Under the pieces are notes generated by a model. It had not been told where the DNA came from. It searched no databases and was given only the letters and a program-made list of their open reading frames with translations. A stretch of DNA of 64,000 nt from Nostoc calcicola FACHB-3891 (GTDB lineage Bacteria > Cyanobacteriota > Cyanobacteriia > Cyanobacteriales > Nostocaceae), in assembly GCF_014697355.1 (NCBI RefSeq), contig NZ_JACJRQ010000028.1, positions 1 to 64,000 on the forward strand, given 5' to 3'. A program made the position numbers and the translations under genes. Each line of letters begins with the position of its first letter. The stretch's first letter is position 1. This document shows, one piece after another, positions 35,198-45,800 of the stretch.

Positions 35198-36778
35198 CTA
35201 GGAGTCTTCAATAATAAACTCCCAGGTCTCACCTTTAGCACTTCCAAACTTTAACTGCATACCGGATTTCAAGGGGACTTCCTCTCGGAGGATTTGTTGC
35301 CAGCCATTAGGTCCTAAAAACCACGTTGTTCCGTAGGTAGAAAAATCTTGCAAATAATAAGTTCGCACTAGTGTAGCATCAGTCAAAGTATTGCGGCAGA
35401 AAATTTCAGCGTGACGTTTAGAAACAGACGGTTCGGGGATGACAATATCATTATCTTTGGTGCGACCGATGCGAGTGACTCCATAACGCAATAACCAGGT
35501 TTTATCTTTTGAAGAGAGCGATCGCAAACTTGCACTAGGAAGCGCCGAACCAACATCAGGAATGGCTGTGTCTGGTAATTCGGTAATTCCTTCATCCAGG
35601 TTTTTAACGAGTTCGCCATTAAAATCTGGATGCAGGTAAAGAACGGGCAAAGTCCAAGCAGGTTGATTGAATCTATACAGTGTTAATAATTCTTTCCTCG
35701 CTTGAGTCACAGCTTCATCAATTGGCTTATACAATCGTAAAGCTTCAGCAAAGGCTTGAATAAAACTGTGGCTTTCGTGGTCAGCGATTTTATCCCGCAT
35801 CCCCAAAACTGCTGGTACACCATGTCGAATTAATACTTCTGCCAAACTACTGGCAGGTATCGCTTGATGATTGCTATCAGCTGGTCTAGCTCCCCAACAG
35901 GCGTTGAAAACTGCTAACTTCACACCTGTACGGGTCAATGCTTGGGCTAATTCTATACCATTGAGGGTGTTGTCTGGTCGCAAAAACAGTAAGCCACCGT
36001 CTGGATCTGGTAAACCGTGTCCAGCATAAAAGAAGACATTGTATGCTTTGGTTTCTAATTCTTGAATCAATTCCTCTGGAGTTGGTTGTAAGAGTTGATT
36101 GACTACGCAAGGTGCATATCTTTGGGAATTGCTATCCACTGGGGTATCTACAAGAGTTTGCTGTAAAATCAGCGCTTCTTGTTCTAGTTGTAGGTTTTCA
36201 TCATGACCTAAAACCAGCAGGATACTTAAAGCTTGGTCAGTTCGCAAATACGGTAAGGGATCAACTTCACTGCTTGTGCGACTAAATAGCAAATCTTGGG
36301 AAAGGGACATAGCCGATTGACCAGGCTCACGCTGCATAATTTCCCAAGGTAGAGCAATGAGATCTGGGTCACGAATTTCCAGTCGAAAGCGCAAACGTGT
36401 ATGCTGACCTTGAGCAATGCCGCGACTACGTTCTAGACTGCCGAGAATTTGTCCATCGAATACCCAGCGCCATAAATTCATTCCCAAATATTGCATCAGA
36501 CGGCTGCTGTAAGGACCAGTAGTCTGACCTGAAGGGAATGAAATCGCATCAATGGGCAATGGGTTGTTGTTTTGAGATGTTGAGTTTGGGGGAAGATCTA
36601 AACGGCTATGATCGGCAAACATTTGCTGCCATTCTTGCCAGACTTGAGTCAGTTCAACAGGCCACACACAGTCACGTAAAACATAACCACTGGGATAGGG
36701 AGCCTTGACCACCCAAATGGCGAAGTTGTCAGTGCCAGTGTTTAAGAGACGGGCGATCGCCAAATTCAGGGATGGCAT
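35198..36778 (-). CDS. CHAT-domain caspase-like protein with C-terminal FHA domain
   Basis: A 526-residue protein. Residues of about 95-390 form a CHAT domain (clan CD peptidase) with the catalytic pair His254 in FFYAGHG and Cys294 in VFNACWG; ALPWEIM and GVPAVLGMRDKIADHESHSF are further CHAT features. The C-terminal part (about 425-526) is an FHA domain with TRIGRTKDNDIVI, SVSKRHAEIF and FSTYGTTWFLG. The residues expected for peptidase activity are both present. CHAT proteases act in bacterial regulated cell death and in CRISPR- and gasdermin-linked defence, but many cyanobacterial members have unknown roles. The FHA domain would tie it to phosphothreonine signals. It lies downstream of a PP2C phosphatase gene on the same strand (about 320-bp spacer). 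Confidence 0.88.
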   Translation of the reverse strand: MPSLNLAIARLLNTGTDNFAIWVVKAPYPSGYVLRDCVWPVELTQVWQEWQQMFADHSRLDLPPNSTSQNNNPLPIDAISFPSGQTTGPYSSRLMQYLGMNLWRWVFDGQILGSLERSRGIAQGQHTRLRFRLEIRDPDLIALPWEIMQREPGQSAMSLSQDLLFSRTSSEVDPLPYLRTDQALSILLVLGHDENLQLEQEALILQQTLVDTPVDSNSQRYAPCVVNQLLQPTPEELIQELETKAYNVFFYAGHGLPDPDGGLLFLRPDNTLNGIELAQALTRTGVKLAVFNACWGARPADSNHQAIPASSLAEVLIRHGVPAVLGMRDKIADHESHSFIQAFAEALRLYKPIDEAVTQARKELLTLYRFNQPAWTLPVLYLHPDFNGELVKNLDEGITELPDTAIPDVGSALPSASLRSLSSKDKTWLLRYGVTRIGRTKDNDIVIPEPSVSKRHAEIFCRNTLTDATLVRTYYLQDFSTYGTTWFLGPNGWQQILREEVPLKSGMQLKFGSAKGETWEFIIEDS

Positions 36779-37098
36779 GGATTCATAAAACTAAAAGCTA
36801 AAAACAAATAAAGCCAGAATTCAGAATTCAGAATTCAGAATTCAGAATAAATTAATGGGGGATTGGAACCCACAACTGATTGTTTTGCACCAAATTATAG
36901 ATTTGGTGTGGTGTTTCACCGTTTATTCATCAGCCAGTCGTAAATAATTCATGCTGAATTCTGACGGCTGACTCCTGAATTCTCTATTCATAACAATTCT
37001 CCAAGGTAACAAATTTTTATTTTTTTACCTTGTCAGTTTTTTAGTCTGGTTGTTACCTGTTATTATTCCAGGTTTTTTCTAGTTTATCGAGTATTTGT
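36779..37098. repeat. ATTCAGA repeats between PP2C and CHAT-FHA genes
   Basis: Four AGAATTC units (about 36815-36846) are mirrored by CTGAATTCTGACGG and CTCCTGAATTC near 36954-36981, so the spacer can form a long stem. No gene is seen. The stem may separate the two transcripts. Confidence 0.55.
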
Positions 37099-39324
37099 CT
37101 AAGTTGGACTGGTATCAGCTGGTTGAGTAGCTGGTGGCTGGGTGAGGGGTTTACATGGATTTGCTGCGCCTGGTTGCAAAACAGAGACTCCAAAACGCTT
37201 CAGTTGTTGAAATTTAATCGATATTGGTTTTGCTGGGGATGGTGCTGGAGTCGGCGTAGGTTTATTGCTACAGAGTTGCATCCGAACTGAAAAATCTCCA
37301 GATGCAGGTTTGGGATTTGGTTCGGTGTTGATAACTTGTAAAAAACTTTTAGCAGCAAGGGGTGGGTTGTCTTCTAAGGGAATTTCCTTGGTGGTTTGAA
37401 TTACCCAGCCAGGAGAAAGGTTTGCAAGAGTTCGGGGTGGCTGTGTGACTGCAACACCAGGGCTTTGAGTTGGTGTGGGAGTAGACGCAACTTCAGACTG
37501 TCCGGATTTTGACTGCAATTGCCTGACGAACAATCCCAGAGAAGCTGCGACTATGACCAATATTAACGGAACTATCCACTGTAGAGGTAATTGGCGAGTT
37601 TTGGCAGGTTTAGTTTCCTCAATCACCTGAGTTTTTTGGTTTGGGCTGCTTAAAACTGATGCATCTGCCCCTCTGGATGCCAAATCAACAGTTTTTGCAG
37701 AGTAACTCTCTGGAATGACTGCTTTGATGGTGATTTCAGGTTCCCAGTATTGGACTTGATAGTGTACTAAAGCGACGGTGACATTATCGTGTCCATTCTT
37801 CGTGTTAGCGATTTCTATTAATCTATCTGCAACATTGACGATGTTTGTTTCCCCAAGCAAAATCGGCAAGATTTCTGTTTCCCAGTATTCCTCTACGCGA
37901 TCGAAATCACTCAAACCGTCGGATGTGAGCAGAAAAACTGCATCTTCATCGAGCATAAACCGTGCAGACGTGGGATGTAATGAAGTGCTAGGACCCATCC
38001 CCAAAGCTTGGACGAGGGAGCCGGCAGCACTTTGTTGCACAGCCTCGCGGTAAATGGCATAGCCCAACCGGACTTCGCGGGAAGCGACATCATCATCAAG
38101 GGTCACTTGATAACAGCCTTGGCGTGTAATCCAGTAGGCACGACTATCACCGACGTGGGTAATATACATTTCGTGAGCTACAGGCAATGCCATGACTAAA
38201 GTTGTGCCCATACGCTGACGCCCTTGGCGATTTTCAACGTCATTGCGCTGACTAATTTTGTCATTAGCCATTGCCACTGCTTTTTCTAAGTCATTTAGCA
38301 AAAGTGAGGGGTCTATGTGATCGTAGGGGACTTTAGTGAGTTGCTGTACCTGTTGTTGGATTGTTTCAATGGCTAAATTTGATGCGACATTGCCGCCTTC
38401 GTGTCCGCCGATGCCATCACAGACAATTGCTAAGGCTGTGGGCTGGGGTGGTTTGCTCACTAGAGTGCCAGTGGGTGGGCTACAGGCGTCTTCGTTGCGT
38501 TGACGACTAGGCCCAGTATCGGTTTTAGTGATAATTTTGATTGTGGGTGTTTGCGATCGCCCTAGTCCAGCCAGTCCGCGATCTAAAACTGCAATTAATT
38601 GTTCGGATGAGTGAATTTCGCCCTGAGTCAGAGAAAGACTAACGCGATCTACAAATTCCACTATGGCTGGTTTGGCATTATCGATTAACTGCCGCCAGAA
38701 TTCCCCTAATTGAGGCAATTCTGGTGGTGTGGTGTCGTCGAAGCGCAATTCCAACAAACGGACTAAGGAGCCTTCTACCCGTAAAACAGATGAGTCAAGT
38801 AAGCTAGAGACGACACCTTCACTGGCTAGAGGTTGCCACAAATGAGCTATTTGCCACAACCAATTGAGTTGGCGCATTGATGTCGCATCATGCCAAGCAG
38901 TGGTTAATTCGCTGCCGAGATGCACTTGCTGGGTTGTGTCATCCACCATGATTGGTGGTTTTTCTACAAGTAATATTTCCTGCTGGGGCGAGTCGTTAGT
39001 TAAAGGAAGGACTCCATATACCTGCGGTACGTGTAAGCGGTAGGGAATGAGTCTTAGGTAAGCTCTGGGAATCTGTAAATTCTCTAAGTCTGGCGTTAGG
39101 CTTAATAAACCAGGCTTGGTATCTAATAGAAGGAATTTATCAACAATTAAATAGCGATCGGCTAATATTTTTCCAGGACTACCCCAACTCTGGCCATCCA
39201 CCACAGCCCAGAGATAATTTTTGGGTAAGGGCGTGGAGCATCGCTGGCAAAACTTATGAGTCAGGGGATTGGCAGCCTGACAATTTTCATGTGGACACTG
39301 GAGCGTTGCCGCGTCATTTTCCAT
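37099..39324 (-). CDS. PP2C-type protein phosphatase with N-terminal zinc ribbon and membrane anchor
   Basis: A 741-residue protein. Cys10, Cys15, Cys26 and Cys29 form a C-x4-C...C-x2-C zinc ribbon. Residues of about 50-255 resemble a degenerate kinase-like or scaffold region with no catalytic motif that I can name. The PP2C domain (about 265-530) has RQRNEDA, VCDGIGGHEGGN, MGTTLVMA, HVGDSRAYWI, LLTSDGLSDFD and NGHDNVTVALV, so the metal-binding Asp residues are retained. One transmembrane helix (WIVPLILVIVAASLG) lies near residue 580, followed by a Pro/Thr-rich linker and a small C-terminal domain outside the cytoplasm. It would remove phosphate from Ser/Thr, opposing kinases whose marks the neighbouring FHA domains could read. 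No kinase gene is in the window. Confidence 0.9.
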   Translation of the reverse strand: MENDAATLQCPHENCQAANPLTHKFCQRCSTPLPKNYLWAVVDGQSWGSPGKILADRYLIVDKFLLLDTKPGLLSLTPDLENLQIPRAYLRLIPYRLHVPQVYGVLPLTNDSPQQEILLVEKPPIMVDDTTQQVHLGSELTTAWHDATSMRQLNWLWQIAHLWQPLASEGVVSSLLDSSVLRVEGSLVRLLELRFDDTTPPELPQLGEFWRQLIDNAKPAIVEFVDRVSLSLTQGEIHSSEQLIAVLDRGLAGLGRSQTPTIKIITKTDTGPSRQRNEDACSPPTGTLVSKPPQPTALAIVCDGIGGHEGGNVASNLAIETIQQQVQQLTKVPYDHIDPSLLLNDLEKAVAMANDKISQRNDVENRQGRQRMGTTLVMALPVAHEMYITHVGDSRAYWITRQGCYQVTLDDDVASREVRLGYAIYREAVQQSAAGSLVQALGMGPSTSLHPTSARFMLDEDAVFLLTSDGLSDFDRVEEYWETEILPILLGETNIVNVADRLIEIANTKNGHDNVTVALVHYQVQYWEPEITIKAVIPESYSAKTVDLASRGADASVLSSPNQKTQVIEETKPAKTRQLPLQWIVPLILVIVAASLGLFVRQLQSKSGQSEVASTPTPTQSPGVAVTQPPRTLANLSPGWVIQTTKEIPLEDNPPLAAKSFLQVINTEPNPKPASGDFSVRMQLCSNKPTPTPAPSPAKPISIKFQQLKRFGVSVLQPGAANPCKPLTQPPATQPADTSPT

Positions 39325-39919
39325 AGTTTTCCCACCGATCAGCGATTAGCAATTTCTTTAACAGCATTAGTAGGGACAATCTAGACCGCTCATCTTTCTT
39401 AAATTTGACATTTCCAGATTTTAGATGATGATTTTAGCTGGCGGTTATCAGTAGGTGCTAATACTTAACTTATCTAAAGAATAGGCTCCCAAGTTAACCT
39501 ACAGCCCCATCATAGCTTCTATTGCTCTGTGACTCTCCATCAATAAAGCGACCAACTCCAACCCTGTCACCAAAGCATAACTCAAGCATAACTGTGCTAT
39601 TTGCTTTTGCTGAATTACTCCATGTTCAATAGGCAGATGATATTGGTATTGATCTAGTTTATAAGTAAGATAGCAATAATTAACTTTAATTAAGAATTAA
39701 GATATAGCGATCGGCTTTTATTTTTGAACTTAATTTGCGTGGCTAGGGAGTAGGGAATTGGGAATTGAGAATGGGGAAGAGGTGTGTCCGGTGTGGGAGG
39801 AGAAGAAGGTGTGGGAGATTAAGAAGCTTTTTTCTAATCTCCCCACACTCCCCACACTCCCTCATCCCCCTCATCTCCCCACTCCCCACTCCCCACTCCC
39901 CAGATAGGTTTACCTCGTC
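39325..39919. other. Spacer with a possible gene remnant and short repeats
   Basis: On the minus strand an open stretch from about 39690 to 39499 reads as a plausible helical protein tail (IAQLCLSYALVTGLELVALL, then MESHRAIEAMMGL and a stop) but has no usable start codon, so it may be a decayed gene. From 39745 to 39905 are GGGAATTGGGAATTGAG and CTCCCCACTCCCCA repeat tracts that can pair with each other. Confidence 0.35.
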
Positions 39920-40279
39920 TTATCGAGCGTCGCCAATTGCAACTTGAGGGATTCCCATGCTGTAGTTGGTAACACGGGCAGAGAGATTGTAGCTGATTTC
40001 GCCGACTTGCAGGAGCGATCGCACATAATGCTCTAAATCTGACCCTACACGGCGTAAATTATAGTCTGTCAGGTCTGCGCCACTAGAAGCTTCTACTAGT
40101 TCATCAAATTTTCGATAAACCTTTTGCAGCGCATCTTCATTCCAGTTGAATTCGTTGTCTGGGTCGATATCTAACGTTAAAACTTGATCGCTTGGAACGA
40201 GTTCGCCATCTTGGTCAATTTCAGCCGCAAAAATGCGGATATGGCGGGTTGTGGACTTGAGCAGCGTGGGGTTATCCAT
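39920..40279 (-). CDS. ndhM: NAD(P)H-quinone oxidoreductase subunit M
   Basis: This 119-residue protein matches NdhM of the cyanobacterial and chloroplast NDH-1 complex. The characteristic strings are LLKSTTRHIRIFAAEI, LTLDIDPDNEFNWNEDALQK, VYRKFDELVEASSGADLTDY, NLRRVGSDLEHYVRSLLQ and GEISYNLSARVTNYSMG. NdhM is an oxygenic-photosynthesis-specific peripheral subunit near the ferredoxin-binding arm on the cytoplasmic side of the thylakoid membrane, serving respiration, cyclic electron flow and CO2 uptake. It has the usual length plus a few extra residues at each end. The gene stands alone, preceded by an 890-bp gap. Confidence 0.95.
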   Translation of the reverse strand: MDNPTLLKSTTRHIRIFAAEIDQDGELVPSDQVLTLDIDPDNEFNWNEDALQKVYRKFDELVEASSGADLTDYNLRRVGSDLEHYVRSLLQVGEISYNLSARVTNYSMGIPQVAIGDAR

Positions 40280-41170
40280 AAAAGGGTGTAAGATTTGGGT
40301 GGATTACACTGAAATTATTCTAAACCTTATATTCGAGCTTAAATGCTCTTAATTTACAAGCTTTGAGGCCAGTTTCCAAAGGCTGTGTTGAATTGACATA
40401 AGTAAAAATATTGCCTGTACTGATTATTGCTTTTACTTGTATTAGTAGTTGAAGTCTCAGTTAGTTGCTAGTACTGACAGTAGGTTTATGATTTTCACAC
40501 CAAAATTACTGGGTAGAGTATTTTAATTTAGGGGGACACAACGCAGTCTCAGTGGTATGCTAATCTTGCTTATTGCTAAGGTTTTTGTTCTTATTAAGTC
40601 TAGAAGACGGTAGGATAAGGTCTTGGGCTGGAATAATTTGATCTGTGTACATTTTTGATCGAGAACAAAAATTTTTACCTTAATAAATATGTCGAGCAAT
40701 TTATCCTAAAATTTATCTTGAAAAAAACGTACATCTAGTAATTTTACGGAATAACGCTACACATACCTCTGGCATTAATAAAAGGAAAAAAAACCAGCGC
40801 TTTTACTTACGTAAAAACACCAAAAATAGAGTAACAAGTCAAACTGTTATTGACGTTAACATAAAGTTGATGTAAAAAGCTTTAAAAACCTTGCACAACT
40901 TCTTACAGAAACTTTATTGTGTAGAATCTTAAAAACTGAATAATAGTTATGGCTTACCATAAGCTACACCTGGCAAAGCTAGGCCAAAATCTAGACACTG
41001 AAAATTGAGCTTGAAAATAAAACACAGGAGAGTGAAATGGAATACATTGGTGTTTGATGAAGAAAAATTCTTAATTCAAGCACTTTGGATTCAAAAAAGA
41101 TATAAAGAACTTTTGCTTCCCATCTACCTCCTTACCCTCATGACTACCAAGTAAAGGAATCTCAATAGCT
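40280..41170. other. Long intergenic region upstream of a small regulator-like gene
   Basis: These 890 bp are AT-rich with no conserved-looking reading frame. A dyad-like GTAACAAG...CTGTTAT lies near 40831-40850 and several T-runs occur. The length suggests a long leader or a small RNA, but I see no hairpin with a clear terminator tail. Confidence 0.4.
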
Positions 41171-41455
41171 ATGAACTCCAAAGCATTACCACGCCAAATC
41201 AATAATCTCGAAGTAGGTGTTTATGAGTGCGAAATACATCTCAAATTTAGGTTGATTGAGGAAAAGAGTCTATTGGGCGATCGCGAGCAACTCTTACAGG
41301 TGCTACTCGATGCTTTGACCGAGGGTTCTGACGATTTTCTAGAGACGCTACAAGCGTCCGTTAAAGCCCAGGAAATATCAGAGTTCAAAGCCTCACCTCA
41401 AATGCGACGACAGCTAATGCGCTTGCGTAATGCTGCTGAAAATCCCCAAATTTAA
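41171..41455 (+). CDS. Small conserved protein, possibly an Npun_R1517-type heterocyst regulator
   Basis: A 94-residue soluble protein with blocks NLEVGVYECEIHLKFRLIEE, LGDREQLLQVLLDAL, TEGSDDFLETLQASVKAQEI and MRRQLMRLRN. I recall, without certainty, a heterocystous-cyanobacterial family annotated as Npun_R1517-type differentiation regulators (Anabaena asr1734 type) with such a sequence and length. Reported effects of that family are repression of heterocyst formation when overexpressed. There is no signal peptide or DNA-binding motif that I can name. The long upstream region would suit complex regulation. Confidence 0.6.
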   Translation: MNSKALPRQINNLEVGVYECEIHLKFRLIEEKSLLGDREQLLQVLLDALTEGSDDFLETLQASVKAQEISEFKASPQMRRQLMRLRNAAENPQI

Positions 41456-42032
41456 AGGTGTAATTTAAGTAGCAAAAATCGTGAATTAGGTATCAAATCA
41501 AATAGCGATCTCATACCCCATATACACTCGTTGCAATAAAAACTAAGCAGTCAGTAGATTTCATAAAATATTTTGATTTCTGCTTTGTGAAAGTCTTATT
41601 TAGCAGCACAAAGTCCCAGGAACAGTTTCCTTAATTAAAAACTTTGTAGCAAAGGTTACTGGTAGAATCTCAAAGCAAATTCAGCCGGGTGCATTTTACT
41701 GAGTTAACATCAAAACATTGGGGAAAAATAAAACCCTGTGTCTTTACAGATGGGGCGTTAGACAACAGGTGCAAATCAAATGAAAACCTAAAAGACCAAA
41801 GTAAAAATAAATAGCCTTTCTTTTAGCTTTTTACTTTAGCTAAGTGCCTGGTTTGCGGAAATACTTATGTTTTATCTATTACTGGTAATCGGTTATGGTT
41901 TAGCAGCCAGTTATCTGTTACCAATTGCGCTCTGAGGAGGGAGTGGGGAGTGTGGGGGGAAAGAGAATTTATGCTTCCTCATCTTCCTCCCACACCGGAC
42001 ACACCTCTTCCCCGTTCCCCATTCCCTATTCC
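41456..42032. other. Spacer without recognisable gene
   Basis: AT-rich sequence followed by GGGAGTGGGGAGTGTGGGG and its complement-like CTTCCTCCCACACC / CCCTATTCCCTATT tracts (41937-42029), which can pair as a terminator-like stem for the response-regulator gene. No gene is apparent. Confidence 0.45.
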
Positions 42033-42728
42033 CTATTTAGCAAGACCGTGTTCTAGAGCAAAACGAACTAACTCTGTACGGCTATTGGTGCCGGTTTTAC
42101 TAAACAAACGGCTGACGTATTTTTCTACGTTGCGGACGCTGGTTTCCAAACGACGGGCGATTTCTTTGTTCATCAACCCTTGGGCGACTAAGTTTAAAAC
42201 ACTTTGTTCTCTGGGAGTCAGATCAATTTTGAAAGGGGCTGGCGATTGGGAAATGGCATTTCTTTGAGTTAATAACGCCTTGATTTGGGCAATTTGATTG
42301 GCAAGTTCAGCAATATCAGGGGTTTCAGTTTCATCTGACGTAGTTGGGGCTTTAGCGTTGCGGCGGGCTAGCAAATTTTCAACTATGGCGACTAACTCAT
42401 CTGGGTCGAAGGGTTTGGGTAGATAAGCATCGACACCAGCTTGATAGCCTTGGATGCGATCGCCTGTCATCCCTTTAGCAGTTAAAAATACTACGGGGAG
42501 TGCTTGGAAACGAGGATCTTCTCGCAGTTGCTTCAGGAACTGATAGCCATCCACCTGGGGCATCATCACATCGGAAATCACTAGATCGGGTGTATTCACC
42601 TGCATCAATTCCCAACCCTCAACAGCGTTACTGGCGATTTGAACGCTGAAACCGCTCTCTTGCAAATAATCTTTCACGGCTTCCCGTATCCCTGGCTCAT
42701 CATCCACCAGTAACAATTGTGCTGACAT
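42033..42728 (-). CDS. NarL/FixJ-type response regulator (Ycf29-like)
   Basis: A 231-residue two-domain regulator. The receiver domain (about residues 3-120) has the acidic pair in LVDDEPG, the phosphoacceptor Asp in VISDVMMPQVDGYQF, Thr in VVFLTAKGMTGDRI and Lys in YLPKPFDP. The LuxR-type helix-turn-helix (about 165-228) has LTPREQSVLNLVAQGLMNKEI and NVEKYVSRLFSKTGTNSRTE. The combination of AKGMTGDRIQGYQAGVDAYLPKPF resembles the Ycf29 regulator conserved in cyanobacteria and red algal plastids, but that is a recollection. No sensor kinase is adjacent. It is upstream of nothing on its strand; the STAND gene lies behind it in the same direction. Confidence 0.88.
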   Translation of the reverse strand: MSAQLLLVDDEPGIREAVKDYLQESGFSVQIASNAVEGWELMQVNTPDLVISDVMMPQVDGYQFLKQLREDPRFQALPVVFLTAKGMTGDRIQGYQAGVDAYLPKPFDPDELVAIVENLLARRNAKAPTTSDETETPDIAELANQIAQIKALLTQRNAISQSPAPFKIDLTPREQSVLNLVAQGLMNKEIARRLETSVRNVEKYVSRLFSKTGTNSRTELVRFALEHGLAK

Positions 42729-42899
42729 TGAAAATATCCTTAAATTTACCTTTTTCCAATTTAGCGAAACTTGACAGGCATTGATCGGGAGTTAGGAGTT
42801 AGGAGTTAGGAGTTAGGAGTTAGGAGTTAGGAGTAAAAGTTATTCTCCCCCTGCCTCCCCTGCTCCCCTGCTCAAGAGCTTTTTCACAATTCTCCCCAT
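42729..42899. repeat. GAGTTAG heptamer array
   Basis: Six tandem copies of the heptamer TTAGGAG/GAGTTAG occupy about 42789-42835, followed by a CTCCCCCTGCCTCCCC tract. The array lies between the STAND gene and the response-regulator gene. The same heptamer occurs inside narB. Confidence 0.75.
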
Positions 42900-45800
42900 T
42901 TAGCGAAAGTTGACAGGGATTGAACAACCTGATTTCACTTCTACCGCCCCCAAAGCTTTTAAAGTTGATATCTCTGCTTCAGTTAACCCTTTAACCTCGG
43001 TAATAATCGTGCCTTCATAGGGACGAGCTGGCCGCAAAGTTGTCCAGCATTGGGCTGTGGCAATATCCCAACAATTGATTGTTTCATCCTGGCTACAGCT
43101 GAGGAGAGTTCGATCGCCTTGGCTCAGACTGAGCGACCATACCCAATTTTGATGGTTCTTTAGTGTAGCAAGGCAGTCTCCGGTAGCCAGATGCCAAATT
43201 TTGATGGTGCGATCGCTACTACTGCTAATCATACGGCTACCATCGGCTGTGAATAGAATACTGATAATTTGGCCGGTATGTCCCTGGAATATCCGCTGAC
43301 AAGTTCCTGTGTGAATGTCCCACAGTTTCACTATCTGCTCATCACCACCAGTGGCAATATATCGACCATCTGGACTGACGTTAACTGCCCAAACACGGTT
43401 GGAGTCTGCTTCCCAAGTATTCAGACATTTTCCTGTCTCAACATCCCACTGTTTAACTATCTTTTCATAACCGCTACTGAAGAGAGTTTTGCCATCTTGG
43501 CTCAAAGCGATCGCTAACACAGATCCAGGATGCCCCTGTAATGTTTGGCAACATTCGCCAGAATGCACATCCCAAATCTTGATTGTATGGTCGTGGCCAG
43601 CACTAGCAAGTAAGTTACCATCTGGAGCAAAAGCGATCGCCCAGACCCAACTCCCATGACCGTGGAGAGTATTCAGACATTTTCCTGTATGGGGACTCCA
43701 AAGTTTAATAGTACGGTCGGCGCTGCCACTGGCGAGAAATTGTCCGTTGGGACTAAAGGCAACACAGAATACCCGATTACTGTGTCCGCGTAGTATGCGA
43801 AAAGGCTGGAGGCCAACCTTTAACTGTTGCGGGGCATTGAGGTTGACATCCCAAAGTTTGATCGTCTGGTCTTCATGTCCGCTGGCAAGCAGGTTTTGCT
43901 GCCAATTGTGAGCAATGCCATAAATCGCATTTCTGTGTCCTTGGATGGTTTTGGTACACTGTCCAGTGGAAACTTCCCAGACTCTAGCTGCATGATCGTC
44001 CCCACCGCTAGCGATTAAGTGTCCTTGGGGATGAAAAGCAATTGACCAAATCCGGTTTGTATGCTTTTTTAGGGTATCTAAGCATTTTCCGGTATGTATA
44101 TCCCAAATCTTCACAGTTTGGTCATAGCTGCTACTTGCCACTCGATCGCCTTGGGGACTGAATGCTACTGAGGTGACAAATCCTGTATGTCCTAGCAACG
44201 TCATCACACACATCCACACCCCAGTCCGCAGATCCCAAAGTTTCACCGCTCGATCGAAACTGCCACTAACTAATCTTTGCCCTTCTGGACTAAAAGCGAT
44301 CGCTTTTACCCAATGCTGATGTCCCTTAAGGGTTTGTACGCAGCATCCAGTTTCTAGATTCCACAACTTGATTGTGTTATCTTCACCAGCTGTTGCTAGG
44401 GTTTTTCCTGTGGGATGAAAGGCGACACTCCACACACAACTACCATGTTCTAAAGTTTGCACGCATTCTGCTGTTGTCAGATCCCAGAGTTTAACTGTGC
44501 GATCGTCGCTACCACTGGCCAGAAATTGCCCATCAGGACTAAAACCCAGGGCTATGACGATGCTGGTGTGTCCATGCAGCGTTTTCAGATATTTTCCTGT
44601 GGTAGTGTCCCAAAGTTTAATAGTATGGTCTTGCCCGCAACTCACTAAAACCGGATGCACAGGGCTAAAAGCAACATTCCACACCCAATTGTTGTGTTCT
44701 TTACAGCTAAAGAGTTGTTTTCCGTTATTGGCATCCCAAATATAAATTTCACCGTTGGTATCGCTGGTAGCAAGACAACACCCATCTGGACTAAAGACAA
44801 CGCTAGTAATACCGCTAAAGGTCGCAGCAAAAACACACTCTCGAAATGTAGTTTGGCTAAAGTTGACTTGATGTAAGTTGAGTGATGCCTGGGTTGGGCT
44901 GCGCCTGTGCAAATCGCAGTCACGAATGTTGAGACGAGAAAAATCATACCCTGTCAAATCGGTTTCTAATTGAACCAACAAATTCAGCAGGTTACCGCCA
45001 CCATACCCAACTATATCTGCAATTTCATCTTGCAATTTATTAATCAGTCTGCCAAGTTTATGCTCAAGCTGACGAGTAGAGCCAAGGGCTACTTGCAGTC
45101 GATCTAGGACAGGTAGCACAATCAGGTGAATTTGACTATCGCGGATATACTCCTTTGCCTGGGCTTTCATCAAGGCGTGACTCAGCAGATATCGCGGCGA
45201 TTCGGTCACAATTTCCTGGCATACTTGCTCAATCAAACAATCTGTCACGTATTCCATGACCACAGGTTGCTGTGTGAATCCGCCACTTTTATTTTCAATT
45301 AAGCTACGCCAGGATAAAGACTCCAGAACTTCTATTAACTTAGGTTTAGATAGTGGTGCTGCAAGACTAGTTTGCAATTCTGCCACAGAAACGCTTTCCC
45401 GATGAATCGCCAGCCAGTACATGACTTGTTGCTCCAATCCAGAGAGTCGTTGAAATTGCTGCTCTAGGAGATTGCCAATACCATTAAAGATTGTTGTTCC
45501 TTCGGTAAAAAAGCGGGTAATGCTGCCTTCATACAAGTCCCGAATTGAAGTTGCAGCAATTTTCAACGCTAGGGGATTTCCGCGGTAACATTCAATCAGT
45601 TGGCGGGTTTCGTTGTCTGTACTGAATAGCCCTTTGAGGGACAGAATTGTTTCTCCGGCTGCGACTTCTAATCCTGATAGAGCAAGAGTCCGAACTGGCA
45701 AACCATCACCTTCTAAAGCAGCGACTTGGGTAGGTTTTTCTCGACTAGTGAGGACAATACAGCTTTGATGCCTGGTTTCTCCTAATCGCCACAAAAGTTC

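Noticed and set aside
40831..40850. NtcA site upstream of the small regulator-like gene
   Set aside because: The candidate reads GTA-N8-AAC rather than GTA-N8-TAC and has no properly placed -10 box.
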